64,000 nt of DNA, taken from assembly GCF_013166655.1 (NCBI RefSeq), contig NZ_JABKCA010000001.1:1-64000 (forward strand). Direction: 5' to 3'. The notes beneath the pieces are model-generated. The model did not search any database. It saw nothing but the letters and a program-made list of their open reading frames with translations, and was not told where the DNA came from. Positions 34,400 to 44,500 of this stretch are shown here, piece after piece (position 1 is the stretch's first letter; each line of letters opens with the position of its first letter). This DNA is from Lentimicrobium sp. L6. Lineage in GTDB: Bacteria; Bacteroidota; Bacteroidia; Bacteroidales; UBA12170. The position numbers were made by a program, and so were the translations under genes.

Positions 34400-34837
34400 A
34401 TGCCAAAAGCAAAAGGATTTTTTAGTACAGCAGATGAGATGATGATTCTCAATGCTATTCGTCATGCGGAGAGTAATACTTCTGGTGAAATTAGAGTTCA
34501 TGTGGAGGATCGTTGCAAAACTGATGTTCTAGATCGAGCTAGTCAGGTTTTCGATCTTTTAAAAATGCAGAAAACCAAACTTCGAAATGGAGTACTGTTT
34601 TATTTAGCCGTGAAGGATAAAAAGTTTGCCATTATTGGAGATGCAGGAATTAATGCTAAAGTTGCAGATGATTTTTGGGACGAAATTAAGGTTATGCTTT
34701 TGCAAAATTTTAAAAAAGGTGAATTTGCTAAGGGTATATCAGATGGGATTGTGAAGGCAGGAGATCAATTAAAGGTCCACTTTGAATATATGGATGATGA
34801 TGTGAATGAATTGCCAGATGATATTTCCTATGCTTAA
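34400..34837 (+). CDS. TPM domain protein, soluble
   Basis: The 145-residue protein has a TPM_phosphatase-type fold: 'EMMILNAIRHAESNTSGEIR', 'HVEDRCK', 'LKMQKTKLRNGVLFYLAVKD', 'KFAIIGDAGINAKV', 'FKKGEFAKGISDGIVKAGDQ'. It has no signal peptide or span, so it is cytoplasmic or held by LemA. It is shorter than its neighbour and appears to be a cytosolic paralogue of it. Enzymatic activity is not certain in this family. Confidence 0.85.
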   Translation: MPKAKGFFSTADEMMILNAIRHAESNTSGEIRVHVEDRCKTDVLDRASQVFDLLKMQKTKLRNGVLFYLAVKDKKFAIIGDAGINAKVADDFWDEIKVMLLQNFKKGEFAKGISDGIVKAGDQLKVHFEYMDDDVNELPDDISYA

Positions 34838-34850
34838 AAAAACAAAAATC

Positions 34851-35645
34851 ATGAAGAAACACATAACTCTAATTATCAATCTGTTTTTTGGATTTCTATT
34901 TGCTCTGTCAGCTCAAATACCTGAAAGACCGTCTCCTCCAAGATTGGTAAACGATTTTGCCCATATTTTGACATCCGCAGAGATTAATAATTTGGAGAGA
35001 AAATTGGTAAATTATAATGATACCACTTCAACTCAAATTGCAGTGGTTACGGTATCAGATATAGCAGGAATGGATGTGGCTCAATTTGGAACAGAAACTG
35101 CACATAAATGGGAAATTGGACAAAAAGGAAAAGATAATGGTGTCCTGTTATTAATAAAAGCGAAAACTGTAAAGTCTCGTGGCCAAGCAAATATTGCAGT
35201 TGGTTATGGTTTAGAAGAGTTTATTCCTGATGCTACGGCTAAGAATATCATTGAATACGAAATGCTTCCTTTCTTCAAGGAAGGAAGGATGTACGATGGA
35301 ATTGATGCGGCAACAAGCAGTATGATGTCTTTATTATCAGGTGAGTTTTCTGCTGATCAATATAATCAAAGAGGTGCGGATGCTGGTGATGCGGTTGGAA
35401 TTATCGTATTCTTATTCATTATCGGAATATTTATGTTTGCTGGAAGGGCAAGAGGATCACAGCATGGTCTTTCTTCTCGTGCCTCAGGATTTCCTTGGTG
35501 GATATTCTTATTCTCAGGTGGAGGTAGAAGCAGTGGGAGTGGTTGGAGTGATTTTAGTGGCGGTAGTGGAAGTTTTGGTGGTGGTGGCTTTGGTGGCTTC
35601 GGTGGTGGTGGCTTTGGTGGTGGTGGTGCCAGTGGTAGTTGGTAA
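34851..35645 (+). CDS. TPM domain membrane protein with glycine-rich tail (YgcG-like)
   Basis: Start is taken at ATG 34851, 13 bases after the preceding stop, because it gives a signal peptide (MKKHITLIINLFFGFLFALS). Of 264 residues, about 25-165 form a TPM domain ('VNDFAHILTSAEINNLERKL', 'TQIAVVTVSDIAG', 'KGKDNGVLLLIKAKT', 'GYGLEEFIPDATAKNI'). A span near 185-205 follows ('VGIIVFLFIIGIFMFAG') and the protein ends in a Gly/Ser/Phe-rich tail of about 45 residues. This is the standard YgcG architecture beside LemA. Confidence 0.9.
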   Translation: MKKHITLIINLFFGFLFALSAQIPERPSPPRLVNDFAHILTSAEINNLERKLVNYNDTTSTQIAVVTVSDIAGMDVAQFGTETAHKWEIGQKGKDNGVLLLIKAKTVKSRGQANIAVGYGLEEFIPDATAKNIIEYEMLPFFKEGRMYDGIDAATSSMMSLLSGEFSADQYNQRGADAGDAVGIIVFLFIIGIFMFAGRARGSQHGLSSRASGFPWWIFLFSGGGRSSGSGWSDFSGGSGSFGGGGFGGFGGGGFGGGGASGSW

Positions 35646-35761
35646 AGCTCATTAAAGAATTTATATGCACAAATGATCAATTGATTGCTTGGGTGTTTTT
35701 TTAAGCGGAATAGGATTTTGTGAAAGGCTCTATCTTTAAAAATAGTATTCAGAATTCATCA

Positions 35762-35793
35762 TTTGTTATCTAAAGCAAATTATACTATCTTTA
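35762..35793 (+). promoter_or_regulatory. Candidate promoter of the hybrid histidine kinase
   Basis: TTTG at 35762-35765, 20 bases, then TATCTTTA at 35786-35793; one base from the consensus spacing and one from the -7 box. It lies 20 bases before the ATG. Confidence 0.45.
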
Positions 35794-35812
35794 GTTCTCC
35801 AAAAATGCACTA

Positions 35813-37576
35813 ATGAGAACTTACCAAAGAGGATTCGAACAAAACTCTATAATCACTATAGTCACCTTTATACTTCTGTATATAATGGTGTTTTTTGCTT
35901 TAGATTCTCCTCTGAATCATTTGCTATTTGCTTGGCCATCTATAATCATCTATTTGGTGATTATGGGAGGGCGCTTTTGGATGTTATTCAATGGGCAGAA
36001 AACCACAGAAGATTATAAAATTACTCAAGTTCTGATATATGCTGGTGCCATATTTTGGTCCATGAATTATGGTTTGGGTTTGATAATGCAACCAAGTATT
36101 CAAGAAAACCTATTAATCATCATCTTTCTCATGGGAATTGGAGCCGCTGGAGCTATTGGATTATCAAAAGATAGTAAACTGACAGTAGGCTTTCTTTTGA
36201 GTTTGTTTGTGCCTTCTGCTATTTTTTCCTTCATATATTTGGACAAGTTGAATCTGTTTATTGGACTCGCATTTGCGATGTATTGTGTTTACTTAATGTT
36301 TTATTCCAATAAATATTATAGAATTTCTCAGGAAAATATAGCAGGTAAATTAGAACTTGAACATCAAAAAGAAGCTCTGGAGGATCATCAAAAACTATTA
36401 ACTATACAAAATCAACAATTAGAAGAAACCTTAAGTAAGGCAAAAATGGCAGATAAGGCCAAAAGCCTTTTTCTAGCCAATATGAGCCATGAAATACGAA
36501 CACCTTTGAATGGGATTATTGGGATGAGTCATTTGTTGAAACAGACTGAAATGAATGGAGATCAATATAAAAAAGTATCTATCATTGAATTCTCAGCCGA
36601 AACACTAGTTTCTTTAGTGAATGATATCTTAGATTTTTCTAAGATTGAAGCAGGAAAGTTAGAGCTAGATTTAGATCATTTTAATCTCCATGAAGTCATC
36701 AATAATACTTGCGAATTATTTGTTGAGAAAAGTAAAGAAAAGAAATTGGAATTCCGCTGTGAAATATCACCCGATGTTCCTGTTTTTGTTTACAGTGATG
36801 AGATCCGGATTAAGCAAATTCTAATAAATCTAATTAATAATGCCATAAAATTTACCAGTGCAGGAGGAATAGATATTCACATTAACGTTGAAAATAAAAC
36901 AGAGAAGGGTTTGTTTTTAAAATTTGAAGTTATTGATTCTGGTATTGGGATTAGCAAAGAAAATCAGGAGAAGTTGTTTTCTGCATTTACACAAAGTGAT
37001 GCATCATTCACGAGAAAATTTGGTGGGACAGGTTTGGGTTTGGCTATTTCAAAAAAACTGTCATCATTACTTGGAGGGAATATTGGTTTAGAAAGTGAAT
37101 TGGGAAAGGGTTCTAATTTTTGGTTTACGGTTTCTGTTGAGGAAGGAAAGGAGAAAATACTGCAACAGGATGTCGCTGAAGTAGGAATAAGAAAAAGCTT
37201 GCAAATTTTATTATCAGAAGATAATAAGATTAATGTTCTTGTGGCAAAGCAGATGATTGAAAATGCAGGTCATAGAGTGGTAGTGGCTAATAATGGAATG
37301 GAAGCGGTGGAATGTTTTCAACAACAGGAATTCGATCTAATAATAATGGATATCATGATGCCAGAAATGGATGGCTTAGAGGCCACTTGGATTATACGAC
37401 AAATGGAAAGAGAAAAGAACACCCCCAATATTCCTATCATTGCTTTAACCGCAAATGTGGTTCGAGAAGACCAAGAAAAATATATATCCGCAGGAATGAA
37501 TGATTTTATAAGTAAGCCCATCCATCCTCAAATTCTGCTTGAAAAAATAGAAAAGTTATTTCAAGATTCAGAATAA
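35813..37576 (+). CDS. Hybrid sensor histidine kinase/response regulator
   Basis: The 587-residue protein has six spans in the first 170 residues, with no large periplasmic sensor, then a coiled coil (175-215). HisKA carries phospho-His226 in 'MSHEIRTPLNGIIGM', and HATPase_c has 'NLINNAIKFT', 'DSGIGIS' and 'GGTGLGLAISKKL'. The C-terminal receiver has phospho-Asp513 in 'IIMDIMMPEMDG' and 'IIALTANV'. There is no output domain, so the signal must pass to another protein by phosphotransfer. It probably senses a membrane or intramembrane cue. No partner regulator is adjacent. Confidence 0.93.
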   Translation: MRTYQRGFEQNSIITIVTFILLYIMVFFALDSPLNHLLFAWPSIIIYLVIMGGRFWMLFNGQKTTEDYKITQVLIYAGAIFWSMNYGLGLIMQPSIQENLLIIIFLMGIGAAGAIGLSKDSKLTVGFLLSLFVPSAIFSFIYLDKLNLFIGLAFAMYCVYLMFYSNKYYRISQENIAGKLELEHQKEALEDHQKLLTIQNQQLEETLSKAKMADKAKSLFLANMSHEIRTPLNGIIGMSHLLKQTEMNGDQYKKVSIIEFSAETLVSLVNDILDFSKIEAGKLELDLDHFNLHEVINNTCELFVEKSKEKKLEFRCEISPDVPVFVYSDEIRIKQILINLINNAIKFTSAGGIDIHINVENKTEKGLFLKFEVIDSGIGISKENQEKLFSAFTQSDASFTRKFGGTGLGLAISKKLSSLLGGNIGLESELGKGSNFWFTVSVEEGKEKILQQDVAEVGIRKSLQILLSEDNKINVLVAKQMIENAGHRVVVANNGMEAVECFQQQEFDLIIMDIMMPEMDGLEATWIIRQMEREKNTPNIPIIALTANVVREDQEKYISAGMNDFISKPIHPQILLEKIEKLFQDSE

Positions 37577-37639
37577 TTCTATGAATTCATATGTAAATTC
37601 TATAGGTTTTGTAGTTTTACACTTATTTATACGATGTAC

Positions 37640-38530
37640 ATGAAAAAAATATTTTCTCTATTTATTGTTTTATTACTTTTTGCCATTGGTGTTTTGGGTC
37701 AGAATAAATCCATCCCTGAAGATTTTTGTATTACCCAAAAAGAGTATCAATTATACGAACTCATCAATCAATATCGTGCTAAACTGATGCTTGAACCCAT
37801 TACCTTAAGTAATTCTTTATGTTTTGTGGCTAAAACCCACGCCAAAGATTTGTCTCAAAACTATCCGATTGGAGAGGATTGTAATATGCATTCTTGGTCA
37901 GCAAATAGTGATTGGAAATCATTCTGTTTTCCTGCCGATCAGAATAGGAAAAACGATATTAAGGATAAAGCTAAAGAATTAACTTCTTATCCTGGTAAGG
38001 CTTGGGAGATTACTTATTGGGATAACCAAGAATTAAATTTGGATAATGTGGTAGAGTTTTGGACCAGTATAGAATATACCGCAGCCATGCTCAGTAATAC
38101 CGAAAAATGGAAAGATAAGGTTTGGAGGAGTATTGGTCTCGGTATCTATGATGGTTATGTTTTGCTTTGGTTGGGAGAAAAGGAGGATGTTGAATTAAAT
38201 ACCATCGTCTGCGAAACTGGAGAAAGAATAATGAATAAATCCATCCCAAATGAATTGATTGTGCCGGTAGCTAGTCAAATGAGTTCATCAAGTAACACTG
38301 TAAAGGCAAAGCACTATTATATTATTATAGGTAGTTATAAAAAAAAGGCAGATGCACAAGCGGCCATTGATAGTTATCATCAGATGGGTTATCCCAATGC
38401 ACAGTTAATTGAAGAGCAAGGAAGAGTTAGGGTTGCTATCGATAAACTAGAATCCGAAGTAGATGCAAATGAATCTTTAGCAAAGTATCGTAATAAATTC
38501 CAAGGGGCTTGGGTTTTTTTAAAGCAGTAA
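37640..38530 (+). CDS. CAP/SCP-like secreted protein with C-terminal SPOR domain
   Basis: Start is placed at the second ATG (37640), which gives the signal peptide MKKIFSLFIVLLLFAIGVLG; ATG 37634 adds two residues. Residues of about 30-200 have CAP features: 'EYQLYELINQYRAKLMLEPI', 'LCFVAKTHAKDLSQNYP', 'NMHSWSANSDW' and 'VWRSIGLGIYDGYVLLWLG'. The last 75 residues form a SPOR domain ('HYYIIIGSYKKKADAQAAID', 'YPNAQLIEEQGRVRVAI'), which binds denuded peptidoglycan. This suggests a periplasmic septal or wall location. Its stop overlaps the convergent PKD gene by 12 bases. Confidence 0.82.
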   Translation: MKKIFSLFIVLLLFAIGVLGQNKSIPEDFCITQKEYQLYELINQYRAKLMLEPITLSNSLCFVAKTHAKDLSQNYPIGEDCNMHSWSANSDWKSFCFPADQNRKNDIKDKAKELTSYPGKAWEITYWDNQELNLDNVVEFWTSIEYTAAMLSNTEKWKDKVWRSIGLGIYDGYVLLWLGEKEDVELNTIVCETGERIMNKSIPNELIVPVASQMSSSSNTVKAKHYYIIIGSYKKKADAQAAIDSYHQMGYPNAQLIEEQGRVRVAIDKLESEVDANESLAKYRNKFQGAWVFLKQ

Positions 38531-41500
38531 AGTTACGGAACCTTTCATTACTTTGTGGTTGCCATTTAAATCCTTAACCCTAATTATCCAAGCATAACTG
38601 CCAATATCGGCAGGTGTGCCATCTTGCATTTTTCCATCCCAATGGTGGAAATAATCTTGACTATGGAAGAAAAGCTTTCCCCATCTATTATAAATTTTTA
38701 AGTCGTATGATTCCATTTCGAAATATTTTCCAATAGGTCCAAAGGTCTCGTTTATTCCATTTCCGTTTGGTGAAAATCCAGAAGGTACATACAAGTTATA
38801 AACTGGGAATACATAAAAGAATTTCTCCATGGTATCTTGGCAACCATAATCATTCATGGTAATAAGCTTTAGGCTATAATACCCCGTGTCGTATATGCTA
38901 TCGCCAATATGAGGTTCGTATGTGTTTTCCCATACAATTGTATCTGATAATAGCCATCTAATATATGGGTCTTCGTTAACTAAATTGGTGACCTCAATCT
39001 CTGATGAATTACTAACACTTATTTCTTCAGGATCTAATAGGAAATCAGCATCTATAATAGGATTGATGAGGAGGTAGTCCTCTAGCTCTAAAATGCTTTT
39101 ACAAAAATGGTCTGAAATATTTTCTAATTTCACATTATATATACCCTCCTCATAAATATGATAAACAGTATCTCTATTGGTTGTATTTATCGCACCATCT
39201 CCGAATATCCATAGACGTTCTGCAATTGTGCCGGTATTAATATAACTGGTGTCGATAAATTGAATCTTTGCTTCTCCACAATGGATAGTACTATCTGCAA
39301 AAAAACCTATTTTAGGTTTTGGATGAATAGTGGTGTTGAGCAGTAAACTATCGCTACAATTGTTATTAGCAGTCATTTTTAACTGAACATTGTAGGGACC
39401 ATCTTCATTATACAAATAAGAAAAAGTATTTGCTCCTGGAGAATATTGGTAAATTGAATCTACACCATTTCCTAAGTTCCAGCTTACCCATTCAAATTCT
39501 GCATTATTGATACTTGATTCATTTTGAAATTCTGAAATTTGACCATAACATACTTCATTTACGCTAAAGCTGACTTGGGGGCTTGCTAAAATTTCAACTT
39601 CTTTTTCAGAACTGTCTTTAATAATCAAATCTTCAATCTGATATTTGATTAATAATTTTGTTTGATAGTTTCCAGGATATTGGTATTGATAATAGATAGT
39701 ATCTTGTTCTACAGGGATATTTTGCATACTACCATCCCCAAAATATATTGCTTTACTTGTGATAGAATAATCTGAATTGGTATAGGTGCTATCAATAAAA
39801 ACAGCTGGAGTATTTTGACAAATCCAGTTGGTGTCATTATAATAATGTACCAAGACACAAGGGTAATGATTGATTTCTTGCATACTTATGTCTGAGCAGC
39901 CATTTATGTCTTGAATATATAAGCTGCTGTGATAAGCTCCATATAGAGGAGGGTAATGGTGGAAATGGTCTGGGGAATTAGGGCTATGTATTTCTAGATG
40001 TTCTCCATCTCCATAGTTCCATTTCCAGTAAGTTAGGGGGGTGTCTGCAGCAATACTTTCATCAGTAAAGATGCTGCTGTCATTACAATAGCTTTCTGTG
40101 AATTGGTATGATGAAATAGGGTTTTCCCATATTTTAACTTGTTTTCTGACTTCGTCAATACAACCATTTATATTCGTGGCTTGTAGAGTCACTTCAAATT
40201 CTCCAGGATTTATAAATTTATGAAGCGTTTTATTATTTGTGCTAATCAGTTGAGGGCTTCCATCTTGAAATTCCCAAGTATAATAAGAAATACTATCTTC
40301 ATCAGGTTTAATAATAAAGGTGGATAGTTCTGTAGTATCACCAAAACAAACGGTATCAGCCTGAAATCCTATTTGTAATTCAGGCTTAATAAAAATATTT
40401 TTTGTAATAGAATCTCTACATCCTCTTTCGTCTTTTATCAATAAGCTCACATCATAATAGTATCCAATATCCAAAAACACAAAATATGTTTCTGGATCGA
40501 AAGAAATATGACCATCAGGGAAATTCCACTTTAAATAATTTATATTGTTCTCGTTGGAGTAAGAGCTGTCACAGAAATATACTAATCCTTCAGTACATGC
40601 GGTATCACTGCTAATGAAATTGGCAACTGGTGGCTCCCAAACCCAGGCTGTTTTAGTAATAGTATCACTACAACCGGCATCGTTACCAGCAATTAATTGA
40701 ATCTCATAATAACCAGGATTATTATATAAATGATTTGGATTTTGTTCAGTACTAGTTTCTGTGTCTCCAAAATTCCAAATCCAGAAATCAATAGCTGATT
40801 GAGGTTGAGAAAGATCTGTAAAACTAGTTGGGGTATTAAAACAGACGGTGTCAGATCTAAAATTAGTGATAGGAGCGTTGTAAACTGGAACCATATGGCT
40901 TTTATTGTTCGTACAGTTATTGGTATCGATAATACTTAGGTTTACTATAAATTCTCCGTCAGTTGTGTATTCATGAGTAGGGTTTGAGTAATTACTCGAC
41001 AGGCCATCTCCAAAATCATAATCCCAAATACTTATTGCCCCCATATTTATGAAATCGGAGTCGTTGAACTCTGTGGGGGTGCCGAGACATGCCTCAGTAT
41101 AGGAAAAGTCTACTTCTGGATTTTCATAAATTTGAATGGGTATTTGAATGGTGTTTGAACATCCAATAGAGTTCATGACGCTGAGTGTGACATTATGATT
41201 TCCTGCAATTGAGTAAATATGAAAAGGGTTTGGTTCTTCAGAGTAATTGCCATCACCAAAACTCCAATTCCAAGAAGCAATATTTCCTTCTATAGCTTCA
41301 CTGTTATCTGAAAAATGAATAGTAGTGTTTTCACAAGCTCCTCCATCGGTGTAGGAGAAAGAGAAATCGCTAATCGGGTTGTTTTTTACCCAAACACTAT
41401 GCGTGACTTGATCAATACAAGAGTTTTCATTTTCCACCAGCAGTGTTACAGTGTAGAGGCCAGCTTGTGTGTATAAATGTGTAGGGCTGGAGACGGAACT

Positions 41501-44500
41501 AATATTACCATCTCCAAAATCCCATTCCCAAGTAGTTATTCCTACATCTGAGGAGGATAAATCATTAAAATTGGTGTAGGCACCGAAGCAAATGGTATCA
41601 AAACTAAACTCAGATATTGGATTTTCGTAGACAGGCACGATGTGGTCGATGGCGTTCTGGCAACCATTAATATCGGTAATAGAAAAAATCACATTAAAAT
41701 CTCCACTAGTAGAATAGGAGTGCGACGGGTCGGATTGGTTAGAGAAGTTTCCATCCCCAAAATCATATGCCCAAACACTAGTATTTTCTACATCGATAAA
41801 GTCGCTATCTGTGAATAGGGTCGACGACCCTAAGCAGGCTGGGGTAAAACTAAAATCAATTTCAGGTGCTAAATTGATAATGATTTGTTTTTGGATAACA
41901 TGGATGCATGAGGCAGAATTGGTTACTGTTAAAGTTACGTTATAAGTGCCAGGGCTATCGTATTCGTGAATTGGGTTTGTTACCGTTGAAAAATTTGAAT
42001 CACCAAAATTCCAATACCAATTTGTAATATCATAACTCAGACTAGTGCTTAGGTCGGTAAAACTAATATCACCCCCAGGACAAAAGGTGCCATTTAAGGC
42101 TTCGTAGTTGAAATTGGCGTGTGGACTGGGAAGTACTTCTACTGGTTTCGAAATACTATTGGTACAACCTTCGGATGTTCCAACTTCTAAACTTACGTTA
42201 TAGTTAATCACACTAGTTGGAGGATAAATATAACTAGGGTTCTGGTTTGATGAAGAACCACCATCGCCAAAACTCCAAGACCATTGATTGATAGGTGTGG
42301 ACTGGCTGATAATGGTTGATAAATCAGTAAAATGTGTTGGGTTAGATTGGCAAGATAAATCATAGCTAAAGTCAGCAACAGGAACTTCAAATACATTTAG
42401 TGAGTGAGAGACTGAGTTACTGCACCCGTATATGTCAAAGACTTCTAGATGAACGAAATACTCTCCAGTTGAGGTGTAGGTGTGAGAAGGATCTGAGCTG
42501 TTTCCGGTGTTGCCATCCCCAAATTCATATGACCACGAATTTATTTCTGATGAATTACTATAATCACTATCAATAAAGTCTGTTGTAGACCCTAGACATA
42601 CTTCGGTAAAGGAGAAGTCAACTTCAGGACTGCCAATTATTTCAATAGTTTGAATACTGTTTGAATAGCATCCTCCAGAATTCCCCACCCTTAACTCCAC
42701 TGAATAGGTACCGGAATTTGTATAGGTATAGTTAGGATTCTGTTGGTTTGAGTTGTCTCCATTACCAAAAAACCAATTCCAAGTCTCGATATTTCCTTGG
42801 GAGCTTGTACTTTCATCAATAAATTGTATTTCGGAAAATTGACAAGGGGCACCATTGTTAAATTGATAACTAAATTCCGTCTGAGGTGATTCTAAAATCT
42901 CAACTGTTTTTGATAAAGAGCTACTGCATCCCGCTGTTGTTTCAACTGTCAGAGTAACATTAAAATAGTTATTGTTCTGAATTGAGTAAGTATGACTTGG
43001 ATTTTCTTCGATTGAGGTATTTCCATCCCCAAAATCCCAATACCAAGAATTTACTGGCGTATAAGAACTAGGACAATAAGATAAATTGTTAAATAAAGTT
43101 GTTTTTCCCTCGCAGACGGTATTGTTAGAAAAGTTAGCTATTGGATTATGAAATACTTTAACACTTCTAGTAATACTATTAGAACAGCCATTTTCATCTG
43201 TTATGCTAAATGTGACATTATAGTCGCCAGGGGCATCGTAAACATGACTAGGATTAGATTGTGATGAGGTATTATTGTCGCCAAACTCATAGAACCAAGA
43301 GGTGGTAGTTTCCATATTAATATGATCACTATCATTGAAAAAGGTAGCTTGGTTCTCACAATCTTCAGTAAAAGAAAAGTATATATTAGGAGGCTCATAT
43401 ATTGAAATGCTTTGACTTATAGAATGGGAGCATGCATTTTCATTCTCTATCGTCAAGGTTACCGTATAAATTCCTCCAGTGAAATAAGTATATGTTGGGT
43501 TTTGGATATTTGAAATATTTCCATCTCCAAAATCCCAATTCCAAGTCACGGTGTTTTCAAATAAAGACTCATCGGTAAATTGGATTTCAGATTCTCCACA
43601 CTCTACTCCGTTATCAAAAGAGTATGAAAAGTTTGCAGTGGGGATTTCGGTAACGGTAACCGATTTAGTGATATTGTCAATACAGCCTCCATTATCAATG
43701 GTAAGGGTTACTTCAAACACTCCGCTATAGGAATAGATATGTTCGGGGTTTTGTTCTGTTGATGAATGTCCATCTCCAAAATCCCAACTCCAGCTAATTT
43801 CTGAATTAGAAGTGGATAAATCAGTAAATTGAGTAGCTTGTTGAGCGCAAGCGCTTGTAAAACTATAATCGGCTACTGCGCTTTCGCTCACATCAACAAA
43901 TATAGAAGTAGGGTTACTGCTTCCTTCAGAGGTGGAGACATGAAGTGTGTAGGTGCCAATATGGTCTTCAGTAGCATTTGTGATTATAGGGTTTTGCTCG
44001 GTGGAAATGTAATCATTAGGGCCTAACCAAGTATAAGAGCCTCCATCGGGAGAAGCATACAATTCGATGGTATTCCCTTCACAAACTGGGCTATTACTGG
44101 AGGGGTTAATAATCATATCAGAACATGCTGTTTCACCAGCCCCATCAGATTTTTCAATAGTAACTGTGCATGGGTCTTGAGAGTAATTCATGACTACTAG
44201 AATATAATAATCTCCAACATTCATATTTTCCGAAGGAATATTGCAGTATTCGTTCCAAGTGTAACTATAGGAACAGTCCACTTCATTAATAGATGCTAAT
44301 TGATCAGTACAAGCTCCATAGGGGCTGTCAAAAGGTCCCCAGCAGATAAAATCAACATCTTCTTCATCAGGGTTGTATATATTGAGTTCAATATCGCCGA
44401 CCTGTTCAATTTGCATGTGAAACCAAGCAGGATTTCTCTGTTGATTTAAACAAGCATAGTCTGGACCAATTTCTGCATCGTCAAAATCAAGTCCCCCAGG

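Noticed and set aside
35366-35680. Proline-rich protein on the minus strand
   Set aside because: It is the antisense of the Gly-rich tail of the TPM gene; no start context or domain.
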